Shown here in pieces: positions 1-7,682 of a stretch of 15,611 bases of DNA (position 1 is the first letter of the stretch; each line of letters starts with the position of its first letter). The DNA is from Coemansia sp. RSA 1804. Its lineage: Eukaryota > Kickxellomycota > Kickxellomycetes > Kickxellales > Kickxellaceae. The translations under genes and the position numbers were made by a program. The DNA lies in assembly GCA_027578815.1 (NCBI GenBank), contig JANBTH010000519.1:1-15611 (forward strand), given 5' to 3'. The notes under the pieces were generated by a model. That model searched no databases. It was not told the origin of the DNA and saw only the letters and a list, made by a program, of their open reading frames with translations.

Positions 1-147
1 CATGCCAAGCACGTCATTGAGCATGTGGAACGAGTCTGCGACAAGAGTGATTGACCCAGCAATGATACCGATAACCAGCTCGACAAAGAACATTGTCGAG
101 CTCAGAAAAAGCATAATGCTCACCTTGGCAGAGCGTGACAGTTTCAT
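1..147 (-). CDS. Cation diffusion facilitator zinc transporter (ZRC1/COT1-like), N-terminal part, cut by the window edge
   Basis: Reading the minus strand from the ATG at 147-145 gives 49 uninterrupted codons up to base 1. A hydrophobic segment spans about residues 10-31 (first membrane helix), followed by VADSFHMLNDVLGM at residues 36-49. The ADSFHMLND block, with H41 and D45 in an HxxxD arrangement on the second helix, is the transport-site signature of CDF zinc transporters and is close to the ZRC1/COT1/ZnT1 branch. Known members move Zn2+ (some also Co2+ or Cd2+) into the vacuole or out of the cytosol in exchange for protons. The histidine-rich loop, remaining helices and C-terminal domain lie outside the window, so metal specificity cannot be judged. 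A GTGAGC at codons 9-10 looks like a splice donor, but the protein reads smoothly through it. The longer overlapping minus-strand frame at 14-604 is in another frame and is not the gene. Confidence 0.85.
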   Translation of the reverse strand, partial: MKLSRSAKVSIMLFLSSTMFFVELVIGIIAGSITLVADSFHMLNDVLGM

Positions 148-1030
148 TTTTGTGCTCTACCGGCGGCGGTGTGTTGTTTGTGGGCGTGTGTTCTGTTTTG
201 AAAGAGACAAAAGTAGAATTTCTGGGAAGAGTCCAACAGGGACTGCAATTCGACAAACGAGGAAAGCTAAGGAAAACAGGGCGCTGAGGTGGAGTAACAA
301 CAGAGAAACAACCAGACAGAGTATATAAAACAAGGCTATAAAAAGAAAGAGAAAACAAAAAGAGAACAGAAAAGTAAGAGTGGGAAAAAGGGACACTGTT
401 AGAAACTGCAGTTGCAAAGAGTGAAAAGTGAAAGTGTGGTAAAACACAAAGCAAAGAAAGTGGCTTTTTGTACTTTTTGTCTGCTTGCTTTTTTTTGGGT
501 CGTGGGTCTAAGAATAGCTGGCGTAAAATCAAATGAAAGAAGGGAGAAAGCCCGCTGCGCCCTTCCCTGGCGGCCGGATTCTCCGAGATTCTAAAGCAAA
601 GCATATATTGTCTGGTTTCTTTTCGCTCCCACTGTGTTTCGGCGGTCTTTCATTTGCTTGGCTTGGCGGCTGCTGCTGCTTTTACAGCAAGTGACTTTGT
701 TTCAAACGGCTCCCACTTGCCCTGTCCAGACAACATCGCTTTTTATCCTTCCCTCTTTTCTCCACTTGACATTCTCCTTTTTTTTCCTCCGTGTCACACG
801 TGGATCGAAAGAGAGATGGAATGTGAGAGATATCGGCTTTTATTTTTCATATACTCACAGCGGGCATGGAACGACGTCACCATTTGTCATTTCCATATCA
901 TATCATGTCATAATACGGCTAATTGCTGTATTCTTTAGTCAGACTTTGTGAAAAGGTATATCCTATGAGGCACTACATTTTCAATTTTGCAGCGGTTGTA
1001 TGCGGGCATTTGGTCTGTTTTGGATTCAAG
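148..1030. promoter_or_regulatory. Gene-free region upstream of the zinc transporter and the tRNA
   Basis: No credible coding region is seen. Bases 148 to about 600 are purine-rich on the plus strand, hence CT-rich on the strand of the zinc transporter, as is common in fungal promoters and 5' leaders. A GACGTCAC at 873-880 resembles a CRE/ATF half-palindrome and is uncorroborated. Reading frames here encode low-complexity S/F/L-rich peptides and are treated as chance. Confidence 0.4.
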
Positions 1031-1103
1031 GGTTCTGTGATGTAGCTGGTTATCATTCGGGATTTTGATTCCCGCCACCCGAGTTCGAATCTCGGCAGGA
1101 CCT
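1031..1103 (+). tRNA. tRNA-Gln (anticodon UUG)
   Basis: A complete 73-nt cloverleaf can be folded by eye. The acceptor stem is 1031-1037 with 1096-1102 (one G-U pair). The D stem is 1040-1042 with 1054-1056. The anticodon stem is 1058-1062 with 1070-1074 around a 7-nt loop, with the TTG anticodon at 1065-1067. The T stem is 1079-1083 with 1091-1095 around the loop TTCGAAT. The discriminator is T1103, as in yeast tRNA-Gln. There is no intron and no encoded CCA. The internal B box (GTTCGAATC, 1083-1091) is intact and a run of six T at 1108-1113 is the Pol III terminator. It decodes CAA, and CAG by wobble. Everything expected of a functional gene is present. Confidence 0.97.
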
Positions 1104-1107
1104 CAAC

Positions 1108-1113
1108 TTTTTT
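1108..1113 (+). terminator. RNA polymerase III terminator of tRNA-Gln
   Basis: Six consecutive T on the sense strand begin 5 nt after the mature tRNA end, the standard Pol III stop signal. Confidence 0.85.
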
Positions 1114-1341
1114 GTCATTATTTGAGGGCCTTGCTTTTTGCATATTGCTATATTAAATGAAATAATACATTTCGCCATATGTTTAAATAGTATTTCGCAT
1201 GCGTTCTTTCAATCACACACTATCTGCTGTCACAAAACTGCCATCTCTGACGCTTATTTCATTTTTTCTCTTGTCTGGCAGTTGTCAATCAGACTTTTAT
1301 ATTGTTAAAATATAGTGGCACTACCTTTGTACGGATTAAAG

Positions 1342-1830
1342 ATGAGAATGAACACTATGTATATTGTTTTTGCCGCAATTCTAGCGATAAGTGTTGCTTT
1401 TGTTGCTGTGGCAGCCGAGAATAAGCTTCAGGACGGAGACGAAGACATCAAGGGGCTTTTGGGAATGCGCCCAGACCTTGCAGACGAGCTGGATCCAGTC
1501 GACGAAGACGGCAACCGCATTCCGCAAGACAAATCAAGCGAGTCAGGTCCTTCCATTCCACAAGCAGAAAGCAATGCGGCCATCAAAAAACAGAACGAGG
1601 AGGTGGGATGCATTAACGAGTGCAAGGACACCGATCAAAGCTGCCGTGCTAGATGTTTGGGAGTGCCTGGCGTTGCTTCAAGAAAACTCCCCAGAAAGCA
1701 AGACATCAATGGCAACCTTCCTTTGAACTGGCGGACACGTAGCAGTTCCTGCACGCACAGCTTTTCTATTCACTACTTTACGACCATCTGTTCCATGCTG
1801 GTAGTGGTTGTTGTTGCGTGGCTGGTTTAA
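1342..1830 (+). CDS. Small secreted CX3C protein, probably membrane- or GPI-anchored (paralogue 1)
   Basis: The protein is 162 residues from the first in-frame ATG; the frame is open a little further upstream, but only from a GTG. Residues 1-25 form a typical signal peptide ending AVAA, so the mature protein probably starts near E26. An acidic linker follows (about 30-75), then a compact cysteine module at residues 90-105: C90, C94, C101 and C105, spaced CX3CX6CX3C, followed by LGVPG. The last 14 or so residues are a valine-rich hydrophobic tail without a basic end, as in a GPI-attachment signal or a tail anchor. The gene is intronless, with AATAAA at 1896-1901 about 66 nt after the stop. It is followed on the same strand by a second gene of the same plan. 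I do not recognise a characterised family; short CX3C...CX3C modules followed by VPG occur in fungal surface proteins, but that resemblance is from memory. It probably sits at the cell surface or wall, role unknown. Confidence 0.75.
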   Translation: MRMNTMYIVFAAILAISVAFVAVAAENKLQDGDEDIKGLLGMRPDLADELDPVDEDGNRIPQDKSSESGPSIPQAESNAAIKKQNEEVGCINECKDTDQSCRARCLGVPGVASRKLPRKQDINGNLPLNWRTRSSSCTHSFSIHYFTTICSMLVVVVVAWLV

Positions 1831-1895
1831 CCTTTATTTTGTCGTTGTTGTTATCGTTGGACAACATGCGTTAATTGAAAGTGGAGTGTCTAATT

Positions 1896-1901
1896 AATAA
1901 A
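1896..1901 (+). other. Polyadenylation signal of the first CX3C gene
   Basis: AATAAA lies about 66 nt after the stop codon of the secreted-protein gene, within a T/A-rich 3' region. Confidence 0.5.
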
Positions 1902-2281
1902 TGGATGAGTAAAAAGGTTAACATGAGCGGAGAGCATCAAAATGTCTCCATATTTTTCAATTTTGTCAGTTAATCTGGTTTCACAGTTAATGCGTTATTT
2001 TACCTCTTTGCTTTTGATCGTGCACACATGGCCTCACTTGTTAGCTACAAAAATCTTCTTTTATTAGAAACGCAATGTCAGGCCCAATGGTTTCAGAATT
2101 TTGCAATAGACATGGCATGGAATACAGATGGCAAAACAAATGAGGAAGAGCACTCAAAATCGTATGGGCATTCTTTTATTCTATTTTATTTTATTATTCA
2201 TCAATTCTTTAGCTGGGTTTTTAACATCTCATATCTGTCTCTACAAATTCACATTTATCAGATCCTGCATTCAATTTTTAT
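1902..2281. other. Spacer between the two CX3C genes
   Basis: AT-rich sequence. One chance reading frame begins at 2028 with no recognisable protein features. The last part (about 2170-2280) is T-rich and is probably the promoter and leader of the next gene. Confidence 0.4.
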
Positions 2282-3058
2282 ATGAGCTGCATGTATAGAT
2301 GCAAAAATAGGATGTGTCTACGAAACACGCAATGGGCACGAATATTAGCTGCCGCAGTAATAATCCGGTTAGCTGCAGCAGATAGCACATCGTCGCCAAC
2401 TGCATTTAGCACATCACTAGCAACAACAACAACAACAGCATCGGGCTCAGAAGCATCGTTCACCTTGTCTGGCACAAGAAAACAAACGAGTGGCAATGAA
2501 AGACCCAAACGCGCAGATGTGTTGATGCTACATCGGAGCGGCAACGACAAAGGAAACTCAATGGTCAAATGCCTAAGCGGATGTTCGGGCTCTCGATGTC
2601 GAGAATCCTGTCTCCAGAGGGAGCTAAGCGATGAGGAGATTGTTGAACGCACACAAAAGTGCCACAACGATTGCAAGGACGAGCCGGATGAGCTGATCCA
2701 GATGTGCATACAGAAATGTACCTACTATCTGATGAATCCCGAAGAGCACAATCTGGAGGACGACGATACAAGTACAAGTACCGACGAGGGCGGACTGCTG
2801 CCAGATTCGCCGCATATCAGGACTCGGATTCGGCTAATCGGACCCGATGGGCTTCCCGTTGTCAGCACGGTGGATTATCCGGCCAATCAGCCGTCCGAAG
2901 TAAGCAACGCTATTAGTGCGGCCGCAGAAACTGCAAGCGATACATGGACGCCCATGTACCGCGTGAGCATAGTCAATAGAGCAGCTGGCGCTATTAGTCT
3001 GGACTGGCTCTGGGGATGGTGTGCTGTGGCTGCAATATGTCTAGCATTGTATATCTAG
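2282..3058 (+). CDS. Secreted CX3C protein with C-terminal anchor (paralogue 2)
   Basis: The protein is 258 residues from the ATG at 2282; M4 or M11 could also serve. From M11 the N-terminus reads as a signal peptide with core ILAAAVIIRLAAA (21-33). A T/S-rich segment (35-64) suits O-glycosylation, and K76-R77 followed by Ala is a possible Kex2 site. The core has eight cysteines as two CX3C pairs: C97/C101 with C106/C110 (CX3CX4CX3C) and C127/C131 with C142/C146 (CX3CX10CX3C). The second pair has the spacing style of twin-CX3C helical hairpins such as small Tim proteins, but the signal peptide argues for secretion. An acidic stretch follows (158-169), and residues 238-258 are a Trp-rich hydrophobic end suggesting a GPI signal or single membrane anchor. 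It is intronless, with AATAAA at 3127-3132. Same strand and plan as its upstream neighbour, so probably a diverged tandem duplicate. Function unknown. Confidence 0.75.
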   Translation: MSCMYRCKNRMCLRNTQWARILAAAVIIRLAAADSTSSPTAFSTSLATTTTTASGSEASFTLSGTRKQTSGNERPKRADVLMLHRSGNDKGNSMVKCLSGCSGSRCRESCLQRELSDEEIVERTQKCHNDCKDEPDELIQMCIQKCTYYLMNPEEHNLEDDDTSTSTDEGGLLPDSPHIRTRIRLIGPDGLPVVSTVDYPANQPSEVSNAISAAAETASDTWTPMYRVSIVNRAAGAISLDWLWGWCAVAAICLALYI

Positions 3059-3439
3059 AAGCAGAATGTGGCTCTTTTTTAGCTTGTTGTCTACTAGAGC
3101 TTTTTTTTTTTACTTGAAGCGCACATAATAAAAGCGATGGCAAGGATTGCTTGCTTTGTCTTGGCAAACAGAATGGAAGTTGTGCAGCAATCGATGTGTT
3201 TCTATCAATCAATTCAGCTCAGGCCGCTTTGTTCTCTTCTATCTGAATCTTTTTTATCACGGAAAATTCTCATGCCCTCTTTTCCTTCTCTTTATCCCTT
3301 TTTCTCATTCTACTACTAGCCTTTTTTCTTCTTTTTTCCTCTTTAAGCTTTCATTCAGGGGTATTGAATGCCGTGCTGCTTTCTCTTGTAAAGGTGTACT
3401 TTACTGTTACTGGCCTCGTTAATTGCAGCGCGACGACAA
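3059..3439. promoter_or_regulatory. 3' region of the second CX3C gene and promoter/leader of the palmitoyltransferase
   Basis: AATAAA at 3127-3132 follows the upstream stop by about 70 nt. Bases about 3235-3350 are strongly pyrimidine-rich, as in many fungal promoters. A 7-codon upstream frame (3368-3391, ATG to TAA) lies 48 nt before the palmitoyltransferase ATG and could act as a translation-damping uORF if the transcript starts far enough upstream. Confidence 0.45.
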
Positions 3440-4666
3440 ATGGACCGCATCTGCTGCATTCCGTGGAATCGACGCAAGGTCTTTAAGGCGCTTGGTGTCA
3501 TTCCCGTTATGCTTACTCTTGCGTTGTTCGGGTGGTCGCTTGTTGGATACACAATGTCGATACTTCCGCTAATCCACAAAGAAAGTTCATGGCTTGGTAA
3601 GTATTGGGTTTCGCCCTTCATTGCTTCATAAAGAATGCGTCTATTCTGCCAGCATTGCACTAAAACATACTCTTTGTTTTTTTTTTGTATGCTGGGTGGC
3701 TTTTTTGGGATGAGGTGAGTAGCTGTGCTTCTCGGGGCGCTGATATACGCGCTGTGGGTGCTGTCTGCGTGGAGCTACATTGGATGTGTTTTTGTCAGCC
3801 CAGGAAACCCGGTTGTTGCTGGCAGCCAAGCGGGTGCAGGTGCCGCCGAGAGCAGCAGCTTCAGCAGAAACGGCCCGTACATCCGCGTTCCTTCCCGCAC
3901 CGTAGAAAGCGCACGCACGCGCGCAGACTCGAGCGTACGGATGGCCGACGACCAGGAAAGCCAGAGCTCTGAAGAGAGCGCGCGCGGCTCGTTCGATAAT
4001 GGCAACTGCAGCGACAACGACAATACGCCGCTTAACGAGGAACAGATGCGGCGCTCCGAGTTCATGTACGCAATCACCGTGAAGGACAATGGCGAGCCGC
4101 GGTACTGTCTGAAATGCAATCTTCCCAAGCCCGACCGTGCCCACCACTGCAGTGTCTGCGGCGTCTGCGTCCTCAAGATGGACCATCACTGTCCTTGGAT
4201 TAACAACTGTGTTGGCTTCAATAACCAGAAGCCTTTCTTGCTGTTCATAGCCTACTCCACGTTGTACTGCCTCGACATTGCAGTGACCTCGCTGGTGTTT
4301 TACCTCAGGCTTATCTTCAACGCTCCTGGAACAGCCGAAATCGATATTACGCCGCTCTTCTTGATAATTCTATCGCTGGCGTTCACTATGGCGCTAATTG
4401 GCTTTTTCGGATTCCACATCTACCTCACCCTGAACAACCTGACCACGATTGAAAGCTACGAGCGCAACAACTTTAGACAAGAACACGACAGCCGGGGCTC
4501 AGGCAAGAAGCACGTCAATTTGTTTGACCTTGGCGCAAAGAAGAACCTGAAGCAGATTTTTGGTCCTCGCTGGTCACTGTGGTTTGTTCCCGTTCGCACG
4601 CAGGTCGGCAACGGTATGCGCTTCCCCATCAGCTACAAGAACTACAACGAGCTCCGTCATAACTAG
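3440..4666 (+). CDS. PFA3: DHHC-type protein S-palmitoyltransferase (PFA3 / ZDHHC2-15-like), two exons
   Basis: Exon 1 is 3440-3596 and exon 2 is 3723-4666; splicing gives 366 residues. The enzyme transfers palmitate from palmitoyl-CoA to cysteines of membrane-associated proteins, first forming an acyl-enzyme on the DHHC cysteine. Two N-terminal helices (about 18-44 and 53-77) precede a disordered S/R-rich stretch (about 84-165). The zinc-binding cysteine-rich domain covers about 180-230, from RYCLKC through KPDRAHHCSVCGVC to the catalytic D206-H207-H208-C209 and PWINNCVGFNNQKPF. Helices 3 and 4 follow (about 225-250 and 262-287), with the TTxE motif at 293-296 and a C-terminal NLFDLG...N..QIFG region typical of this branch. 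The N-terminal IPV...GWS motif also fits the ZDHHC2/15/Pfa3 group, whose yeast member acts at the vacuole on Vac8. Family assignment is firm; the PFA3 orthologue call is inferred from motif resemblance. The disordered insert before the DHHC domain is longer than I would expect. Confidence 0.9.
3597..3722 (+). other. Spliceosomal intron of the palmitoyltransferase gene
   Basis: The donor GTAAGT at 3597-3602 follows G3596. The acceptor is AG at 3721-3722, after a T-rich stretch with a CACTAAA branch-point candidate near 3658-3664. The intron is 126 nt and phase 1: G3596 joins CT to make Ala, and the frame then reads straight into the second membrane helix. Another AG at 3718-3719 is also in frame and would add one Val. 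Confidence 0.85.
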
Positions 4667-5383
4667 TAGTCCACTATTGGCTTTTTTTTGCTACCGGTAT
4701 GGCTACATTTTTATGTTGCTTGCATATTTCCATGTACAATAGATTCGAAACCTTATTTTTCTGTAATAGGAAGCCCAGCACAAACATTGCTAGTGCTAGA
4801 ATTCTTCCCAGTCAAGAGGAAACATGAAAACAGAGCCCAACCCCTTTCATTTCCGTAAACGTGACACACTCAATAATGGTGTATTGGGAATAAAACCACT
4901 GATCTTATATTAAAAGTGGGTTTCGTTGGGACATATACCCAGATTCTGTATTATCCACATTCCGTGTTTGGCAAGTGTTTGTGTTTGGGCAACGTTCTTT
5001 TGGGGTAAACTGGAATAGAATATATTCACTGGGTAGAGTGCGCTTACCTGCCCCTTTAATGGAAGGTGTCGCTTTTTTGGAATACCCTGCCACCTGATAC
5101 AAGGATGTTGAGTTTTTTTTTAACTTTTAACACAAATTCTTTTAAGCAGTTTAATGAAACGTGCCGTAATAATTCCCAATATTGGTAATTAAAATGGGGA
5201 GAATACTTCATTAATCATTGAAAATTTTTAATATAAATACCTAGCGCTGGTATATCCCTTTTTTTCTTTCTTTTCTTTTCCCTTATTTTCAAGATATAAT
5301 TCAACTTTAAATTCACCTCCTCGAATTCGTAAAATCCAAGCTATCAAGGCATACTAAAGTTTTTATTATTGCATAAGGCTATC
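4667..5383. other. Gene-free start of the AT-rich island
   Basis: The 3' region of the palmitoyltransferase, with an AATAAA at 4889-4894 that is rather distant from the stop. The rest is AT-rich with no credible coding region on either strand. A pyrimidine tract at about 5258-5285 precedes the first small island ORF. A minus-strand frame at 4905-5102 lacks an ATG start. Confidence 0.4.
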
Positions 5384-5611
5384 ATGTGTTTTGATATTCC
5401 AGAAGGAGTGCAGTCAGTTAGTATTTCAGTTAAAGTAGAACATACACGCCCTAAAACATGCCCTAAAAGACACAAAAGTAGAGCTTCGCTTCCTGGAAAT
5501 ATGAGAGCCACAAGCAGCAGTTCAGGCACACATAGAAGTGGTAGCAAACGAAAACCTAAAGAGGAAATACACACTACGGTTGAATTCTCTACCAGGGTCT
5601 CACGGCGCTAA
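5384..5611 (+). CDS. Hypothetical small basic protein, island ORF 1 (75 residues)
   Basis: The frame runs from an ATG at 5384 to TAA; upstream it is open only from TTG. The product is S/T/K/R-rich in its middle and C-terminal half (about 18-60), with no cysteine pattern, membrane helix or domain that I recognise. A pyrimidine tract about 95 nt upstream could serve as promoter. It lies in AT-rich DNA where a frame of this length could arise by chance, so coding status is doubtful. It could also be a fragment of a decayed mobile element. Confidence 0.25.
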   Translation: MCFDIPEGVQSVSISVKVEHTRPKTCPKRHKSRASLPGNMRATSSSSGTHRSGSKRKPKEEIHTTVEFSTRVSRR

Positions 5612-5736
5612 GCGGCTGTGACTATAGACAAGATGGATACTGTGGTTGGATTATATGTTACGTTTACATATACAAAGTTTAATTATATTATATACTTATT
5701 GAATTTATTAGTGTATTACAGTTTGGCATTAATTAA

Positions 5737-6012
5737 CCAATAGAATACAATGTTTCCGCAAGTACAAGTGAACAAAGAAAAAAGCGCAAAAAATTGCAAT
5801 TAGTCTGGCTGAAACCAATACAAATAGCAGATATAATACACATGTCAAATTATGACAAAGAACGTGCAGTCAAACACCACAGAGAGGGACATTATTCAAT
5901 ATACAAATTGAAAATTCCACTGATGCTGCTTAAACAGAATTTCTGGAATGCTATCCAATGGCAGAGAAAACTGGCTGATATTGTCAAAGAAAAAAGCAAG
6001 CCATTGCTTTAA
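5737..6012 (+). pseudogene. Open segment without a usable start, possible decayed coding fragment
   Basis: The frame is open from 5737 to the TAA at 6010-6012, but the first in-frame ATG is only at 5842, so no full-length product starts here. The predicted peptide has a basic SEQRKKRKKL stretch followed by alternating hydrophobic and charged segments that could be helical. It reads like a piece of a larger protein (an exon or a decayed transposase), but I cannot name the family. Chance openness is a real alternative. Confidence 0.2.
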
Positions 6013-6108
6013 AAGCAGAACTTTCGAAGGAGCCTTTTTCTTTTTTGACAAATTCTCTTTTTAACAAGCCACTTTGCATATATCACTTTTCTACTCATAT
6101 ATTTAAAA

Positions 6109-6285
6109 ATGCCAGAACGCAAAAAAATTAAGGCAGCATTTATTCTTTGCAAATATGCTTATAACAAAAGTGTCGCACAGGGGTTAGAAGGTGTGGATTC
6201 GAGCACAGTAAAGAAAAGAGCAATTATAGTGTGGAAAGATGTAAAAGACTCAGGAGACCAAGGACAGCCCAACCAACCAAGATAA
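6109..6285 (+). CDS. Small ORF resembling the N-terminal helix-turn-helix of a Tc1/mariner-type transposase, probably a remnant
   Basis: The frame encodes 58 residues from the ATG at 6109. The layout matches the first DNA-binding domain of Tc1-like transposases: a first helix (about 5-19), a turn, then VDSSTVKKRAIIVWKD (29-44), which parallels the recognition helix usually ending STVRRIIRRWKE. The peptide ends with a Gly/Pro/Gln/Arg linker (48-58) in the place of the GRPRK linker. No second helix-turn-helix or DDE catalytic domain follows in this frame. It may be a truncated transposase, a domesticated mini DNA-binding protein, or chance similarity. The family resemblance is judged by eye only. 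Confidence 0.35.
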   Translation: MPERKKIKAAFILCKYAYNKSVAQGLEGVDSSTVKKRAIIVWKDVKDSGDQGQPNQPR

Positions 6286-6708
6286 ATGTAGCATAGTGCT
6301 TCTTTAGGAATAAGGACAAATACACAGGTCTTGCAACGTTAAAGACATAATAGTACAAGTAAGATTAAAGAATAAAACGCATGCAATACTAGTATACTTT
6401 ATAAAACCTACATTGATCAGTAATATTTATATTGTCTTATTGACGTTGCTATAATATATCTACTTTTATCCATTCAAGGATTTTGTATGCAAAAGTAAAA
6501 AGGTCTATAGTTTAGTTTGTCTTCAAATGTTGCTGGCAATAGCTTAAAAATTAAATTAAATTAATTCAATAAAACTAAATTAAAAACGGATATGAAAAAG
6601 GATATGAAAAAGACATAAATACACACAATATTCAACAATTATTACAAACTTTAGCTGGGGAAGAAGGAAACACGTACAAGAATAAAATATAAAGGACGGG
6701 CATCTCTC
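6286..6708. other. AT-rich spacer with short repeats
   Basis: No coding signal. It contains runs built from AATTAA (about 6545-6585) and two tandem copies of GGATATGAAAAA at 6588-6611. Confidence 0.4.
6588..6611 (+). repeat. 12-bp tandem duplication
   Basis: Two exact adjacent copies of GGATATGAAAAA occur at 6588-6599 and 6600-6611, in low-complexity AT-rich sequence; replication slippage is the likely origin. Confidence 0.8.
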
Positions 6709-6831
6709 ATGAAGTTTTTTTCTTTTTTTGTTCTTTATACATCTTTTTTGGATAGACATATTTTTTCATTCATTCCTATTCTATTGGCAAATATCAAACA
6801 CATATTATATATAAACCAGCGTTGTTTCAAC

Positions 6832-7005
6832 ATGGCTACACATGTTAATAAGGATAACCAGCGTAGTCTTGGAACTTTGGTTATAAGAGGTAGAGGAAAC
6901 CTGAGCTTAACTGATAGGAGAATGGCATATATGTTACGAAAACTAGAAGTAGAACAAAAATCCAGGCTTCCAAAACCAGCAGAAGATGTGGCAAAGCAAA
7001 CTTGA
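6832..7005 (+). CDS. Hypothetical small basic protein, island ORF 3 (57 residues), helix-turn-helix-like
   Basis: The ATG at 6832 sits in a good context (AACATGG) and opens 57 codons ending at TGA. The frame is also open back to an ATG at 6709, which would add a 41-residue F/I/L-rich leader, but that stretch is a T-rich tract that looks more like a promoter. The segment RGRGNLSLTDRRMAYMLRKL (about 19-38), then KPAEDVAKQT, recalls the start of the second helix-turn-helix of Tc1-like transposases (GRP-K-LT-RD-R--V-KL ... -ELA--). The similarity is weak and visual. It is either a remnant or a chance frame. Confidence 0.28.
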   Translation: MATHVNKDNQRSLGTLVIRGRGNLSLTDRRMAYMLRKLEVEQKSRLPKPAEDVAKQT

Positions 7006-7499
7006 GAATTCACTTAAACAGCATTTGCGCCTGTTTTATTTAAGACACTGATTTTAGCAAATGTATAGAGTTGAATAGGCTGTAGACTGTTTTATGCTAA
7101 TAGAGTTTTAAATGTATGCAAATGTTGAAGTATCATTAGTTTAATAATCTAATTAGATATTTTGCATTTACAATTACCTGACCAACAAGGCAAAATGGAT
7201 ATCACAAATCTGTGAACAATGTGAAATGAATGAAATTGGAAAAAGAAAAAGAAAGAGAAAAAGAAAGAGACAAACGTGAACATGCAGAAATTAATAATAT
7301 AGAATAATAAATATTGCTGACAAGTTCATATAGGTAGAAGCAAAAAAGCTTGTAGAAAACTGACAGATATAAAAATGCTAAGTATTTCTTTGAAGCTCCA
7401 TTCCCCTTTTTCTTTTTTTTGTTTTATTATTCATTAGGTAAATTTGAAGCTTTCCTTTTAAATTCTGCTGAAATATAACAAATTATATGCTCTTTAAAC
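7006..7499. other. AT-rich spacer with a polypurine tract
   Basis: No gene is seen. A GAAAAAG/AAAGAG polypurine tract at about 7239-7271 would encode alternating Lys-Arg in a 17-codon frame from 7226, which I regard as a by-product of the repeat. A pyrimidine tract ends in TTCATTAG near 7437, just before the next small ORF. Confidence 0.4.
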
Positions 7500-7682
7500 A
7501 TGTCTAAAACACAAGGTATACGTGATAAGGCAGCAGAATTTAAAAAAAGAATTGTGGAAAGAGGGGAAAGTACACAAGAAATGATTGAAACAACAATTAG
7601 AAGGAATCTTTATAGGATTCGTAGGGAAAAAATCCAAAAACAAGAAGAACCCTGGGAAAATGCAGGATGCGGTGAGGGTTAG
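7500..7682 (+). CDS. Hypothetical small charged protein, island ORF 4 (60 residues)
   Basis: The frame encodes 60 residues from the ATG at 7500 to TAG and is rich in Lys, Arg and Glu. Residues 5-50 look strongly helical and amphipathic, with no cysteine pattern, signal or membrane segment until a short Gly-rich end. No family is recognised. It sits about 65 nt after a pyrimidine tract, as the neighbouring island ORFs do. Chance is possible at this length in AT-rich DNA. Confidence 0.25.
   Translation: MSKTQGIRDKAAEFKKRIVERGESTQEMIETTIRRNLYRIRREKIQKQEEPWENAGCGEG

Noticed and set aside
14..604. Long minus-strand frame of 196 codons
   Set aside because: It is out of frame with the clear zinc-transporter N-terminus at 1-147 and consists of S/F/L/P-rich low-complexity sequence from a CT-rich promoter strand.
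634..951. Plus-strand frames with hydrophobic leader-like starts
   Set aside because: They are T-rich DNA translated as F/L/S-rich peptide; two frames overlap in different phases and neither has a conserved feature.
1428..1631. Minus-strand frame inside the first CX3C gene
   Set aside because: It is an antisense shadow of an acidic, Asp/Glu-rich coding stretch.
3641..4189. 182-codon minus-strand frame
   Set aside because: It is antisense to the palmitoyltransferase exon 2, whose DHHC motifs are unambiguous.
5039..5061. tRNA-like or hairpin-like GGGTAG...CTGCCC stretch
   Set aside because: Only a 6-bp stem with one G-U pair forms; no cloverleaf, B box or terminator could be fitted.
5031..5075. 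Splice-donor-like CAG/GTAAGC on the minus strand
   Set aside because: No ATG-started exon leads to it and no acceptor or downstream coding sequence could be matched.
7226..7279. 17-codon frame encoding alternating Lys-Arg
   Set aside because: It is the direct translation of a polypurine microsatellite and too short to support as a gene.
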